From Desulfitibacter alkalitolerans DSM 16504 (lineage in GTDB: Bacteria; Bacillota; DSM-16504; Desulfitibacterales; Desulfitibacteraceae), in the NCBI RefSeq assembly GCF_000620305.1, contig NZ_KK211101.1, forward strand, positions 320,890 through 384,889: a DNA stretch of 64,000 nucleotides, given 5' to 3'. The notes under the pieces are model-generated. The model saw only the letters and a program-made list of their open reading frames with translations. It was not told where the DNA came from and ran no database searches. This document shows, in pieces, positions 33,293-41,770 of this stretch (the stretch's first letter is position 1; the number at the start of each line of letters is the position of its first letter). Made by a program: the position numbers and the translations under genes.

Positions 33293-33880
33293 ATGTCTAA
33301 CAATCTTTACCGAGTTCAAGCTGGGCCGGAGGGCTATTTGCCTCCAGCAGCAGCTTCCATGGGAGTTGTTCTTCCAGAAAAAGGCGAGGCGATAGTTGAG
33401 GGTGAAATTACTCTTGTGGACGAGGCAATGAAAGAAATTGGGAAAAAGCTTTTAACAGCAAAAAATCCTGTATTCTTTCCTGGTCCCCAAATTCTCTGGG
33501 CCTGGAAGGAAGGGGTAGCAGAAAGGGCTAGGGCTATAAAAGAACTAGCCGAAGTAGTAGGTGCGAGAATTATTCCTATGCCGGACTATAGGCCTAAGTA
33601 TCCAATGATTAATCCAGCCATCGAAATTAACCCTAACCATCCTAATTTAACTATTTGGCATAATAAAATTGATGTTTGTGTTTTTGTAGGTGTTCATTGT
33701 CATTTTGCTAATGTAGCTTTAAAGATTATTAGGGGAGGTACTGATTGTTATACCATTGCCCTTTGCGGTGAAGCAGGTCACGAGGATGCTATGATTTCTT
33801 TAAGGGATGTAGATTTGGCTGTTATTCAGAAACTAACTGCAGTTGTAGCGGAATTAAAAGAGGTGATGGTGCATGATTGA
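33293..33880 (+). CDS. CdhB-like protein (ACDS epsilon-subunit family)
   Basis: The product has 195 residues with a nucleotide-binding-like fold (PVFFPGPQILWAW, later VFVGVHCHFANVALKIIRG and TDCYTIALC). The pattern resembles the epsilon subunit of archaeal acetyl-CoA decarbonylase/synthase, a DHS-like fold. In bacteria such genes are found next to 2-oxoacid oxidoreductases. AAGGAGG precedes the ATG, and the end overlaps the alpha subunit start by eight bases. It is therefore likely an accessory or coenzyme-binding subunit of the complex. Its exact role is not established. Confidence 0.7.
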   Translation: MSNNLYRVQAGPEGYLPPAAASMGVVLPEKGEAIVEGEITLVDEAMKEIGKKLLTAKNPVFFPGPQILWAWKEGVAERARAIKELAEVVGARIIPMPDYRPKYPMINPAIEINPNHPNLTIWHNKIDVCVFVGVHCHFANVALKIIRGGTDCYTIALCGEAGHEDAMISLRDVDLAVIQKLTAVVAELKEVMVHD

Positions 33881-35015
33881 TCAGAAGGTAGTTTCTCCGG
33901 AGTATCTCTTTTTTGAAGCCCCTCGTGAAGAAATGTTTATAACAGGAAGTGAAGCAGTTAAAGAGGCAGTTAAAAGAGCAAACGTAGATATGGCTATTTC
34001 TTATCCAATAACTCCACAATCTGAGAGTATGCACCTGGTAGGGGATTTATTCAGAGATGGGTACTTGCGAGACTATTATAGAGGGGAAAGTGAATTTGCT
34101 GTAATGTCCGCTGTTGCCGGTGCAGCTATGGGAGGAGTTAGGGCTTTTACTGCAACTGGAGGACCTGGTACTTTAAGAGCTTTTGAGGCATTTTCCACCT
34201 GGGCGGGGGCTAGGCTTCCCATAGTTTGTGCTTTTATGACCAGAGGAATAAATTCTCCATTAAGTATTCAACCAGATACCATTGAAATGGCCTTTATGCT
34301 GGATACAGGAATAATTGTCATTCATGTGGAAACTGCCCAGGAACTATATGATGCAATTTTGAAATCCTTTATAATTGCTGAAAAAACTGATGTTCATGTA
34401 CCCGTGGGGGTTTTTGTAGATGGCTTTTTTGTTACTCACACCCGGGATAAGATAAAAGTACCATCTGATGATATTAAACTACCTCCTTATAATCCATATT
34501 CTGCGCCGGTTCCAGTTATGGATATGGAAAATGTGCCCATCAGACATATGCGGGACCCCTTTGTTATGAAAAGTAACTTTATCAGCTATGCTTGTCATGC
34601 TTCTTGGCAGCAGGAGATTCTGGCTGCCGTAGAAAGATCAAGAAAACATATTCAACATTATTTTGGCAGCCTAATAGAAGCGGAAAACCAGGATGCTGAG
34701 ATATTAATAGTGGCATCAGGTACTGCAGTATCACAAAGCAGAGAAGCAGTTGAATTGGCAAGGGCAGAGGGAATAAATGTAGGCTTGGTCAAGATTAAAT
34801 CCATTAGACCTTTCCCAACTAAAGAAATTAAAGAATTAAGCAGTAATGCAAAATATGTAATTGTTCCAGAATTTAATCGTGTAGGGTGGCTTGCCAGAGA
34901 GATTAAAGCATCTATAAATGAGAGCGACAAGGTAATAAGTAGCCCTAAAGTATTTGGAGGTATGACCATGCCCCCTGAACTAATATTAGATGAAATCAGG
35001 AGGTGTTCAAAATGA
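33873..35015 (+). CDS. porA: 2-oxoacid:ferredoxin oxidoreductase, alpha subunit
   Basis: The product has 380 residues. The pyrimidine-binding domain begins near residue 25 (SEAVKEAVKRANVDMAISYPITPQ) and contains the conserved GESEFAVMSAVAGAAMGG and TGGPGTLRAFEA. A transketolase C-terminal-like domain follows (from about 255: AEILIVASGTAVSQSREAVELARAEG). The operon order alpha, beta, gamma, delta is complete. The enzyme decarboxylates a 2-oxoacid with coenzyme A and passes electrons to ferredoxin. The substrate, pyruvate or another oxoacid, cannot be read from the sequence; the symbol follows the pyruvate convention. Confidence 0.82.
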   Translation: MIDQKVVSPEYLFFEAPREEMFITGSEAVKEAVKRANVDMAISYPITPQSESMHLVGDLFRDGYLRDYYRGESEFAVMSAVAGAAMGGVRAFTATGGPGTLRAFEAFSTWAGARLPIVCAFMTRGINSPLSIQPDTIEMAFMLDTGIIVIHVETAQELYDAILKSFIIAEKTDVHVPVGVFVDGFFVTHTRDKIKVPSDDIKLPPYNPYSAPVPVMDMENVPIRHMRDPFVMKSNFISYACHASWQQEILAAVERSRKHIQHYFGSLIEAENQDAEILIVASGTAVSQSREAVELARAEGINVGLVKIKSIRPFPTKEIKELSSNAKYVIVPEFNRVGWLAREIKASINESDKVISSPKVFGGMTMPPELILDEIRRCSK

Positions 35016-35881
35016 AAAAGGATGTATTTAAAATTTCCCCGTGTTTTGAAGATATTATGCCACAAGAATATATAGAATTGGTAAGGGAGAACACTAGCCC
35101 CTTTGATAATAACCAAGGCGTTAATGGGTTAGGTGGGGGTAAAGAGTTAATTGAAGAGCATCCACTTTGTGCAGGCTGTGGATTGGCTCTATCTCTACGA
35201 ATGATTTTAGCATCACTGCCTAATCCTGAGGATACCATAGTTGTAGGCAGTACTGGTTGTAGTGCAATTGCTTTTCCACAGGTTGCTCTCCACAACATAC
35301 ACTCTTTGTTTGGGAATCAAAATGCAGTTGCTTCAGGCTTAAAAAGGGCATTAAAACTAAGATTTCCGGAAAAGACAAAGGATATAGTAGTCATAGCAGG
35401 TGATGGAGCAACTGCTGATATTGGCTTAGATATGGTAATGCAGTCCTGGTTCAGAGAAGAAAACATTACTACCATTATGTTGGATAATGAAGCTTATGCC
35501 AATACAGGCGGACAGGAAAGCGGAATGTCCCAGAAGGGAGCAGTTCTTAACATGGCACCAACAGGTAAAAAGTTCTCTAAAGTATCACTGCCTGAAATTG
35601 CTCGGGAAAGCGGTTGTGCATATGCCGGAGCTGTTAACCCTTCAAATATTAAAAGATTTGAAAAAATGGTACAGAGGGCAATTTTAGTAGCTAGAGAAAT
35701 TGGTCCTTCCTATCTGCAGGTATTCGCTCCCTGCCCCACAAATTACAAGTTAAGGCCCAATGAAACCTTGATAAAGGCAAAAAGTAGAGAAAAGGATAAC
35801 ACTTACCCTGTGAAAGAATATATTTCACCTACAGCCCAAGAATTTTTAAACAAACTGGAGGAGGGGAAGCATAATGGCTGA
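35012..35881 (+). CDS. porB: 2-oxoacid:ferredoxin oxidoreductase, beta subunit
   Basis: The product has 289 residues from the ATG behind GGAGGTG, overlapping the alpha stop by four bases. CAGCG near residue 53 and later cysteines carry the proximal [4Fe-4S] cluster. The thiamine-diphosphate motif is GDGATADIGLDMV with NEAYANTGGQ. Translation is coupled to the alpha subunit. A further Cys in PCPTNY is typical of the family. It catalyses C-C cleavage with TPP and Mg. Confidence 0.88.
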   Translation: MKKDVFKISPCFEDIMPQEYIELVRENTSPFDNNQGVNGLGGGKELIEEHPLCAGCGLALSLRMILASLPNPEDTIVVGSTGCSAIAFPQVALHNIHSLFGNQNAVASGLKRALKLRFPEKTKDIVVIAGDGATADIGLDMVMQSWFREENITTIMLDNEAYANTGGQESGMSQKGAVLNMAPTGKKFSKVSLPEIARESGCAYAGAVNPSNIKRFEKMVQRAILVAREIGPSYLQVFAPCPTNYKLRPNETLIKAKSREKDNTYPVKEYISPTAQEFLNKLEEGKHNG

Positions 35882-36539
35882 AAGAATGAGCATTAGGATG
35901 TCTGGCCTGGGAGGCCAGGGAGTAGTCACTGCTGCCCATATTTTAAGTTTGGCTGCAACTTTAGAGGGAAAAGAAAGCACTGTTAACCCTTTTTTTGGAG
36001 CGGAAAAAAGGTTGGCTCCAGCGGAAAGTTATGTGCGTATTTCCACCACCAGAATTAGTGAGCGAGGTGAAGTGCTTTCCCCAAATATAATTATGATTTT
36101 TCACCCGCATGTTATAACCCTTGGAAAGTGCTACACCATGCCTTTTTTTGATGGGCTGCAAAAGAATGGAATTATTCTTGTTAATTCAGATGTACCACTA
36201 AATTTGAGTAGTGATGAGTTGAAACAGCTAAATAAACTTAATGCTAAGCTGTTCTATATCCCGGCTACACAAATAGCATCTGAAGTAGGTGGTACAGAAC
36301 TTTCAACAAATATGGCCATGCTGGGAGGACTACTAGGAATTGTTCCATTAGCTTCCATAGAAAACATCCAAAAATCACTTATGGATAGATTTGGCGGTGG
36401 ACAATTTGTAGCATCAGGAAGTACTGCTGCCTTGGACGATACCTTAAAAACAAAGTATGAAAAAGTTACTCAGTTAATTGAGAAAAATATTGAAGTAATA
36501 CTTAAGGCTAATGGATCTATTGAAGAGTACATTATATGA
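35874..36539 (+). CDS. porG: 2-oxoacid:ferredoxin oxidoreductase, gamma subunit
   Basis: The product has 221 residues. It starts with the typical RMSGLGGQGVVTAAHIL and contains NPFFGAEKRLAPAESYVRIS. Gamma subunits bind the CoA or stabilise the dimer. The ATG overlaps the beta stop by eight bases. A decayed second gamma gene follows the ferredoxin-like delta gene, so the operon once held two gamma copies or a neighbouring duplicate operon. Confidence 0.88.
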   Translation: MAERMSIRMSGLGGQGVVTAAHILSLAATLEGKESTVNPFFGAEKRLAPAESYVRISTTRISERGEVLSPNIIMIFHPHVITLGKCYTMPFFDGLQKNGIILVNSDVPLNLSSDELKQLNKLNAKLFYIPATQIASEVGGTELSTNMAMLGGLLGIVPLASIENIQKSLMDRFGGGQFVASGSTAALDDTLKTKYEKVTQLIEKNIEVILKANGSIEEYII

Positions 36540-36556
36540 TGGGAGGTTCATAATTC

Positions 36557-36745
36557 ATGTATTATGCCGCTAAAGTCGCTATGGAAAAGTGTACGGGATG
36601 CAAGCTGTGTATTTTTGCCTGCCCTGAACCTAATGCCATTAAATACATTCACAAGACAAAAATAGTAGAGGTTGAACCAGCTCGCTGTAAGGGTTGTGGT
36701 CTGTGTGTAACTGCATGCAAGAAAGAGGCATTGGAAATAAGTTAA
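36557..36745 (+). CDS. porD: 2-oxoacid:ferredoxin oxidoreductase, delta subunit (ferredoxin)
   Basis: The product has 62 residues and two [4Fe-4S] motifs: CTGCKLCIFACP and CKGCGLCVTACK, with spacing as in bacterial-type ferredoxins. It receives electrons from the TPP site. GGGAGG lies before the ATG, 17 bp after the gamma gene. It is the last intact gene of the operon. Confidence 0.88.
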   Translation: MYYAAKVAMEKCTGCKLCIFACPEPNAIKYIHKTKIVEVEPARCKGCGLCVTACKKEALEIS

Positions 36746-36794
36746 TACTTAAGGTTATAGTATTTCAAAAGGTAAATAAGGAGGTGGTTTAACA

Positions 36795-37150
36795 ATGCCG
36801 GCAAATTTGGATATTCGCATGGCGGGGCTTGGTGGCCTATCCATTTTTTGGCGCAGAAAAGCGTTTAGCTCCCGCCGAGAGTTATGTTCGCATTTCTGAA
36901 GAACCTGTTTATGACAAGGGGGAAATCCTTTATCCTGACATTATTTATTGAAGCAGTTGAAGAGCGTTTTGCTGGAAAAACAAAGATTATTGCATCTGGA
37001 ACAACCGCAGCCCTTGACGAGGTTTTAAAAAGTAAGTATACTGCAGCTGCTGCGCTAATAGAACAAAATACTACTGCTATTAAAGAAGCCTATAATTTAG
37101 CACTAGAAAAAGCCAAAGAATGTAAAAAATCATATTTCATTATAAATTAA
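36795..37150 (+). pseudogene. Decayed second gamma-subunit gene
   Basis: An ATG at 36795 after AGGAGGTGG opens RMAGLGG, the start of a gamma subunit. A jump then leads in another frame to FFGAEKRLAPAESYVRIS, and a further jump to IIASGTTAALDEVLKSKYT near the C-terminus (37140 region). The pieces are in order but with two internal deletions and frameshifts. The intact gene lies just upstream, so this is a broken paralogue. Confidence 0.8.
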
Positions 37151-37323
37151 TATACACCATGAATTGTGAGTAATCTTGAAAATGGCTTAATGCACATCGG
37201 GATAATTAAAAATCATTAGTGACATTACCGGTTACTGGGTTGTTGACAATATTTCTTTTGCTGCTGCAAGAGAGCTTTTTGTAGGCACTTCTAAAGAGTT
37301 TTCTCATGTTCCCATGATTTTCG

Positions 37324-37746
37324 TTATCCAAACCTAAATAAAATCCAAACCTTTTGATAAAAATACTTGTATTTCAGGTGTTTCATCGAAAAAAGGTTTG
37401 GATTTTTTTCTTGAATCCTTTTTATCCTTGTTAAATCGTAACCCACAGATCTTGAACCAGAGCTGACCACGGCCACCAGTATTGTCGTAAAGATATGTAT
37501 GAGGAGCACCACAACGATGGCAAGTGACATCAGAGGTACAGGATTATCATCACCACGAGACTTTACAGGCTTAAGTTCCTTACCGTGCTGGGATTTGTAT
37601 TCACAAAGTAATTGTTTGTAATCAAGCTTCTCTGGCTGCTTAATAAAAGGGAGCCTGTCCACAGAATATACCATGAATGGAATATTCGGATGAGCATAAA
37701 AAACAGGATGATAAAGTAACAAAAAAGGTGCTAAAAGCAATGGCAT
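37324..37746 (-). pseudogene. Transposase remnant with zinc-ribbon segment
   Basis: A 140-residue frame gives a sensible start (KQPEKLDYKQLLCEYKS), then turns meaningless. In the next frame, 37560-37320 reads TCHRCGAPHTYLYDNTGGRGQ and further a Cys motif, ending SKGLDFI. This looks like the N-terminal part of an IS transposase with a CxxC zinc ribbon and one frameshift. The catalytic domain is missing. A 14-bp inverted repeat overlaps its 3' end. Confidence 0.5.
37342..37409 (+). terminator. Inverted repeat with T-tail
   Basis: AATCCAAACCTTTT (37342-37355) and AAAAGGTTTGGATT (37391-37404) pair perfectly over 14 bp across 35 bases and are followed by T. Similar arms occur at 55395-55448. It may be a terminator or the end of a mobile element. 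Confidence 0.45.
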
Positions 37747-37871
37747 ATATAATTTTACTACTTAAAGCCAATCATTTATATTTAATTCACATTTTTATCA
37801 CATTTGTAAATTATAATTAGTTTATTACTTAAGATACTTCAATAAGAAATAGAAAGGAGGTGCATAGCTTT

Positions 37872-38327
37872 ATGAGGATACTTAATGAGAAACGGTTGCG
37901 CAAATTGGGCATTGTAGCATTGGTATTTACCCTCTTTATAGCAGGAGCCTGGCTTGTCAACCAAAGAGCGGCTTATGCAGAAGGAGACTTTAGAGATTTA
38001 TCCTTTGGAAAACTATTAAATAATACACCTAGTTTTGGTGGGGGATGCTGCAGTGGAACCGACAATTCACGCCAGAGAAGCTGCGGTATGAATCCCGGAG
38101 GTGGCTGTGGTAGTGGAACTTCATTTGCACAGAAAGATTTGACAGCAATTGAGGCAGAGGCAGAGACGTATTATAAAGATAGATATGGTGACACAGAAAT
38201 TGAAGTAAAGGTCACAGATTATGGATGCCATATCCAAGCTGATATATTCAAAGAAGGTCAGTTAGTTATAAGTTATGGTTATGCGGGAAATGGTGAGTTT
38301 TATGAAATTCCAACTAGAGGATTATAA
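37872..38327 (+). CDS. Exported Gly/Cys-rich protein of unknown function
   Basis: The product has 151 residues from the ATG behind GAAAGGAGG. The N-terminus is a signal peptide: basic start, hydrophobic core (LGIVALVFTLFIAGAWLV), then AAYAEG as a likely cleavage site. The mature part begins with a Gly/Cys-rich segment (GGGCCSG, then CGMNPGGGCGSG), which may bind a metal. The C-terminal half is beta-rich (EIEVKVTDYGCHIQADI). The protein is probably extracellular or membrane-attached; no lipobox is seen. I do not recognise a family. Confidence 0.65.
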   Translation: MRILNEKRLRKLGIVALVFTLFIAGAWLVNQRAAYAEGDFRDLSFGKLLNNTPSFGGGCCSGTDNSRQRSCGMNPGGGCGSGTSFAQKDLTAIEAEAETYYKDRYGDTEIEVKVTDYGCHIQADIFKEGQLVISYGYAGNGEFYEIPTRGL

Positions 38328-38726
38328 TGAAGATTAAAAAGAAAGTTACACGGAATGTACACATTTAACGGCATGAGGAACCGGTATTTTGAAGAGAGGA
38401 ACTCGATTAGAGGTACCCAAACCAGATATAAAAAGGACTAACAATAGGAGCTCGCCTTAAAATAAGGTGAGCTTCTTCTATAAAAATACTCATTATAGTC
38501 ATAATCTCATCAAAACTTATTTACAAAAAATCTTACCGCTACTCTTTTTATTTAAAGCTTGATATATATTATGATTATGTTACTTTTGTTGTTGCGATTT
38601 GGTAGATAAAGAATATAATATTAAGTTCTTCCATCTTCCATGGCATTTGGAAACTTTCGGTTGTAGCACACGTATTATGGAAAAAGGGAATTCATTAATA
38701 TATGAAATTGAGAGGAGGAATAAGTC
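38328..38726 (+). other. Non-coding gap with terminator
   Basis: A terminator-like stem (AGCTCGCCTT 38449-38458 with AAGGTGAGCT 38464-38473) is followed by a modest T-rich stretch. Between it and the next gene I see only AT-rich sequence and a promoter-like region. No gene was recognised. Confidence 0.45.
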
Positions 38727-39248
38727 TTGGCTATTCGTAACTCTTCAAGGGGTTTTGCAGCTGCCAGGATACATGGAGGGCCACTAAGACCTCAAATAAG
38801 AGGCATTGTAACCTTTCAAGATGTTCCAGGAGGGACAAATGTATGTGGAGAAATTAGAGGTTTACCACCTTTTCAGAGAATACCTGGAGAACCGCCAATA
38901 GGGCCTCATGGTTTTCATATTCATGAGTTCGGTACCTGTGTAATAGGAGACCCGACCGACCCTTTTCAGGCAGCAGGTGGACACTGGGATCCTGATAATC
39001 AACCACATGGAAACCATGCAGGAGACTTTCCAGTGCTATTCTCTAACAGAGGTTTTTCTAGAATGTGCTTTTTTACAAACAGATTCAAGGTAAGGGATAT
39101 TATTGATAGGTCAGTAATAATTCATGAAAGTCCTGACGACTACAGGACACAACCTACGGGGGCCTCAGGAAGAAGGTTGGCTTGTGGAGTTATAACATAT
39201 ACTCAGGTAGATAAAAAAGATTTGCCCTGTTTTTGCTCGCCGGAATAA
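38727..39248 (+). CDS. SodC-like Cu/Zn superoxide dismutase family protein
   Basis: The product has 173 residues and starts at TTG nine bases after GAGGAGG. The metal site is visible: His64 and His66 in FHIHEFGTC, His86 in GGHWDP, His94 and His97 plus Asp100 in HGNHAGDFP, and a late His in VIIHESPDDY. The Cys71 partner and the active-site Arg region (GRRLACGVI) are also present. No signal peptide is visible, unlike most bacterial SodC. Whether copper is bound cannot be told. It may protect an anaerobe against oxygen exposure. Confidence 0.82.
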   Translation: MAIRNSSRGFAAARIHGGPLRPQIRGIVTFQDVPGGTNVCGEIRGLPPFQRIPGEPPIGPHGFHIHEFGTCVIGDPTDPFQAAGGHWDPDNQPHGNHAGDFPVLFSNRGFSRMCFFTNRFKVRDIIDRSVIIHESPDDYRTQPTGASGRRLACGVITYTQVDKKDLPCFCSPE

Positions 39249-39775
39249 CTGAGTAAGTAACGACCCACCTATTTATTATGGTTGAGGGTAGAAGTATTAA
39301 TAATATGCTTAATGAAAGAGTGTTTTATAACACAGGGTTTAGATCTCGCCTTAATTGAATGGGCGAAACAAATAAACTGATATGTCTTTTCGTCAATCAT
39401 TCTCTTTTCAGTATACATCTAATCAATGTCTTCAGTCTTCAAGTTTCTCTGCAAACTTTGGAAAGAATTCGGCCAACAATCTCATTTTGTACAACCTCTC
39501 ATATTTTATGGATCCTGTTTATATTCTAATAGATTATTTCATCCTTATCAATTACAATAGGAAAAAGCTTTTGTAATAAAATAGTTTACAATTGGTACTT
39601 GAAAGAAAACGCCATAAGGTATATTATAACTATATAAGTTAATTCTTATATAGTTGCGGCGAGGTTTCTCAGTGAGGATATTCTATATATTACTAGCATT
39701 TTCACAGTAGAATTGGGAATGTTTTTTAGTAAAAGTTAAGATTTATTATGTAAACAATTAAAGGAGTGATTTTTT
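39249..39775 (+). other. Long intergenic region
   Basis: A short frame (39382-39576) is not supported by a ribosome site. The last 200 bp hold the promoter region and an 11-bp inverted repeat before the thioredoxin-like gene. The rest shows nothing I recognise. Confidence 0.4.
39628..39655. promoter_or_regulatory. Operator-like inverted repeat
   Basis: AACTATATAAG (39628-39638) and CTTATATAGTT (39645-39655) are perfect inverted repeats across six bases. They precede a set of genes that ends with an ArsR-type repressor, which is the likely binder. Confidence 0.55.
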
Positions 39776-40024
39776 ATGGAAATTAAGGTTTTAGGCCCAG
39801 GATGTATGAAATGCGAAAAGCTTTATGAGTTGGTAAAGGAGGTTGTACAGGAGTTAGGAGTAGATGCTAATCTTAAAAAGATTACTGATATCAAAGAGAT
39901 TGCCAAAATGGGCATAATGCTCACCCCTGGCTTAGTTATAAATGGTAAAGTTAAAGTAACAGGTAAACTTCCTTCTAAAGCTGAAATTAGTAAGTTAATT
40001 ACAACGGCGGCAGCAGAAAAATAA
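39776..40024 (+). CDS. Thioredoxin-fold redox-active disulfide protein
   Basis: The product has 82 residues. The active site is Cys10 and Cys13 in GPGCMKCEKL, followed by the cis-Pro loop LTPGLVINGKV. Such small proteins (redox-active disulfide protein 2) accompany ArsP-like permeases. AAAGGAG lies before the ATG. It may pass electrons or thiol-bound metals to the permease or repressor. Confidence 0.85.
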   Translation: MEIKVLGPGCMKCEKLYELVKEVVQELGVDANLKKITDIKEIAKMGIMLTPGLVINGKVKVTGKLPSKAEISKLITTAAAEK

Positions 40025-40038
40025 GTTATAGTAGAATT

Positions 40039-40060
40039 AAAAACACCTAAGGGTGTTTTT
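40039..40060 (+). terminator. Hairpin between thioredoxin-like and permease genes
   Basis: AAAAACACC and GGTGTTTTT pair over nine bases around a 4-base loop. It could reduce read-through into the permease. Confidence 0.6.
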
Positions 40061-40122
40061 AATCAGTACCCGTATTACCTGGCAATCTTTAAGAACTAGG
40101 TGTTAAAGGGAGAGATGGGGAA

Positions 40123-41292
40123 ATGAATAACCAATGGAGAAAATTTTTTCTATACGTTGGTGCTTTTTTAATACTTTACTTAACTCCATTTAATAATGTT
40201 AGATTAGAAGGTGCGATTTTAGAAGCTTTTAAGATGGCTGGTGAATATGCGAGAGAGCACGTACTATTTTGTCTAATACCTGCTTTTTTTATTGCAGGTG
40301 CCATGGCATTATTTATCTCACAAAACGCCATACTAAAGTATTTTGGAGCCAAGGCTAAAAAATGGATCTCTTATTCTGTGGCTTCAGTATCTGGAACCGT
40401 GCTTGCAGTCTGCTCATGCACTGTGCTGCCGCTTTTTTGTGGGCTTTACACCAGGGGGGCCGGGATAGGTCCTGCTGTAGCTTTTTTGTATTCTGCACCT
40501 GCAATCAATGTTCTTGCCATTATTCTAACAGCAAGAATACTGGGATGGGAATTTGGACTTGCAAGGGCGATAGGCGCTGTTGTATTTGCCGTTGTGATAG
40601 GAATACTAATGTCTTTAATTTTTCGTAAAGAAGACGAGGAAAGTACAGATTTTGGAGATGGATTAGAAGAACAGGCATCCAGAAGTGGTGTGCAAATAAT
40701 TATGTATTTTGCTACTTTAATTTTAATTCTCATCTTTGCAGCATGGGCAAAACCAGATACAGTCCACGGTTTCTGGTATGGGGTATATCAGGTCAAATGG
40801 CCTATAACCCTTGCCCTTTTGGGTATACTAGCTTATATGCTGGTAAAATGGTTTACCATGGACGAATTTAAGAACTGGGTAGATTCCTCCTGGGATTTTG
40901 CACAAAAAATATTACCATTACTTTTTGTTGGTGTTCTCGCTGCAGGATTTCTCATGGGCAGGCCTGGAATAGATGCAGGTATAATACCTTCACACTGGAT
41001 ATCAAGTTTTGTTGGAGGAAATTCGCTGGGCGCAAACTTTGCAGCCTCACTGATTGGTGCCCTGATGTATTTTGCTACTTTAACAGAAATTCCTATTCTT
41101 CAGGGACTACTGGGTGCAGGAATGGGAAAAGGTCCAGCATTAGCACTTTTATTAGCTGGTCCAGCCCTTAGTCTGCCAAACATGCTTGTAATTAGAAGTA
41201 TTATGGGTACAAAAAAGACACTGGTATACGTTTTTTTGGTGGTGGTAATGTCTACAATTTCCGGATTAATATATGGAACCATTATGGGTTAA
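40123..41292 (+). CDS. ArsP/YraQ-type permease
   Basis: The product has 389 residues and about ten hydrophobic segments. The family motif CSCTVLPLF (near residue 90) contains the cysteines used in metal or organoarsenical export, and YSAPAINVLA and the late ATLTEIPILQGLLG are typical. It is a probable efflux permease for organoarsenicals or other soft metals. An ArsR repressor follows 38 bp later, and the thioredoxin-like gene precedes it. The substrate is not fixed by the sequence. Confidence 0.82.
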   Translation: MNNQWRKFFLYVGAFLILYLTPFNNVRLEGAILEAFKMAGEYAREHVLFCLIPAFFIAGAMALFISQNAILKYFGAKAKKWISYSVASVSGTVLAVCSCTVLPLFCGLYTRGAGIGPAVAFLYSAPAINVLAIILTARILGWEFGLARAIGAVVFAVVIGILMSLIFRKEDEESTDFGDGLEEQASRSGVQIIMYFATLILILIFAAWAKPDTVHGFWYGVYQVKWPITLALLGILAYMLVKWFTMDEFKNWVDSSWDFAQKILPLLFVGVLAAGFLMGRPGIDAGIIPSHWISSFVGGNSLGANFAASLIGALMYFATLTEIPILQGLLGAGMGKGPALALLLAGPALSLPNMLVIRSIMGTKKTLVYVFLVVVMSTISGLIYGTIMG

Positions 41293-41330
41293 ATGTTTAA
41301 GTAATCAGGGCTTGTCGGGAGGTGCAATCT

Positions 41331-41711
41331 ATGGATAAAATTTTTTTTAAGGAGTTTAAAGCCCTTGGAGAAGTTACTAGAGTAAGAATACTAAAGGTAT
41401 TATCAGTTCGCAGCATGTGCGTATGTGAACTGAGCCAAGTGCTAGACATAGTGCAGCCAAGGGTTTCTCAACATCTTAAAATATTAAAAGAAGCTGATTT
41501 AGTTAAAGAAAGCAGAGAAGGTTACTGGATCTTCTATTCTATTAATAAAGAGAGAATAGAAAATGTTTTTAAGGTTTTCATGGAATTTTTAGATGCCGAT
41601 TTAAGGGAACTCCAGGGTTTTGAGAGAGAATATCAAAGATATATAAATCTAGATTCTAATGAAAAGGTAAAGAAAATTAAAAAGAGATTAATAGATACCA
41701 GGAATGAATAG
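41331..41711 (+). CDS. ArsR-family repressor
   Basis: The product has 126 residues from the ATG behind GGGAGGTG. The winged HTH includes LDIVQPRVSQHLKILKEADLVK. Cys30 and Cys32 in SMCVCEL form the metalloid-binding pair of the first helix (ArsR type). It probably represses the upstream unit through the inverted repeat at 39628-39655 and releases on arsenite or antimonite. Confidence 0.87.
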   Translation: MDKIFFKEFKALGEVTRVRILKVLSVRSMCVCELSQVLDIVQPRVSQHLKILKEADLVKESREGYWIFYSINKERIENVFKVFMEFLDADLRELQGFEREYQRYINLDSNEKVKKIKKRLIDTRNE

Positions 41712-41770
41712 TCAGTGAAAACAATAAACCTTAGGTAAAGGAATGCTGCAGGTTAGGAGGTTTAGATATT

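Noticed and set aside
37207-37337. Forward protein-like stretch (DITGYWVVDNISFAAARELF)
   Set aside because: It has no start and is short; it may be a gene remnant but cannot be assigned.
38340-38420. Possible group II intron or IS end
   Set aside because: The resemblance was only a vague memory of such ends; no domain V structure or maturase is present.
39382-39576. 64-codon forward frame
   Set aside because: No ribosome site, and the residue pattern is not protein-like beyond chance.
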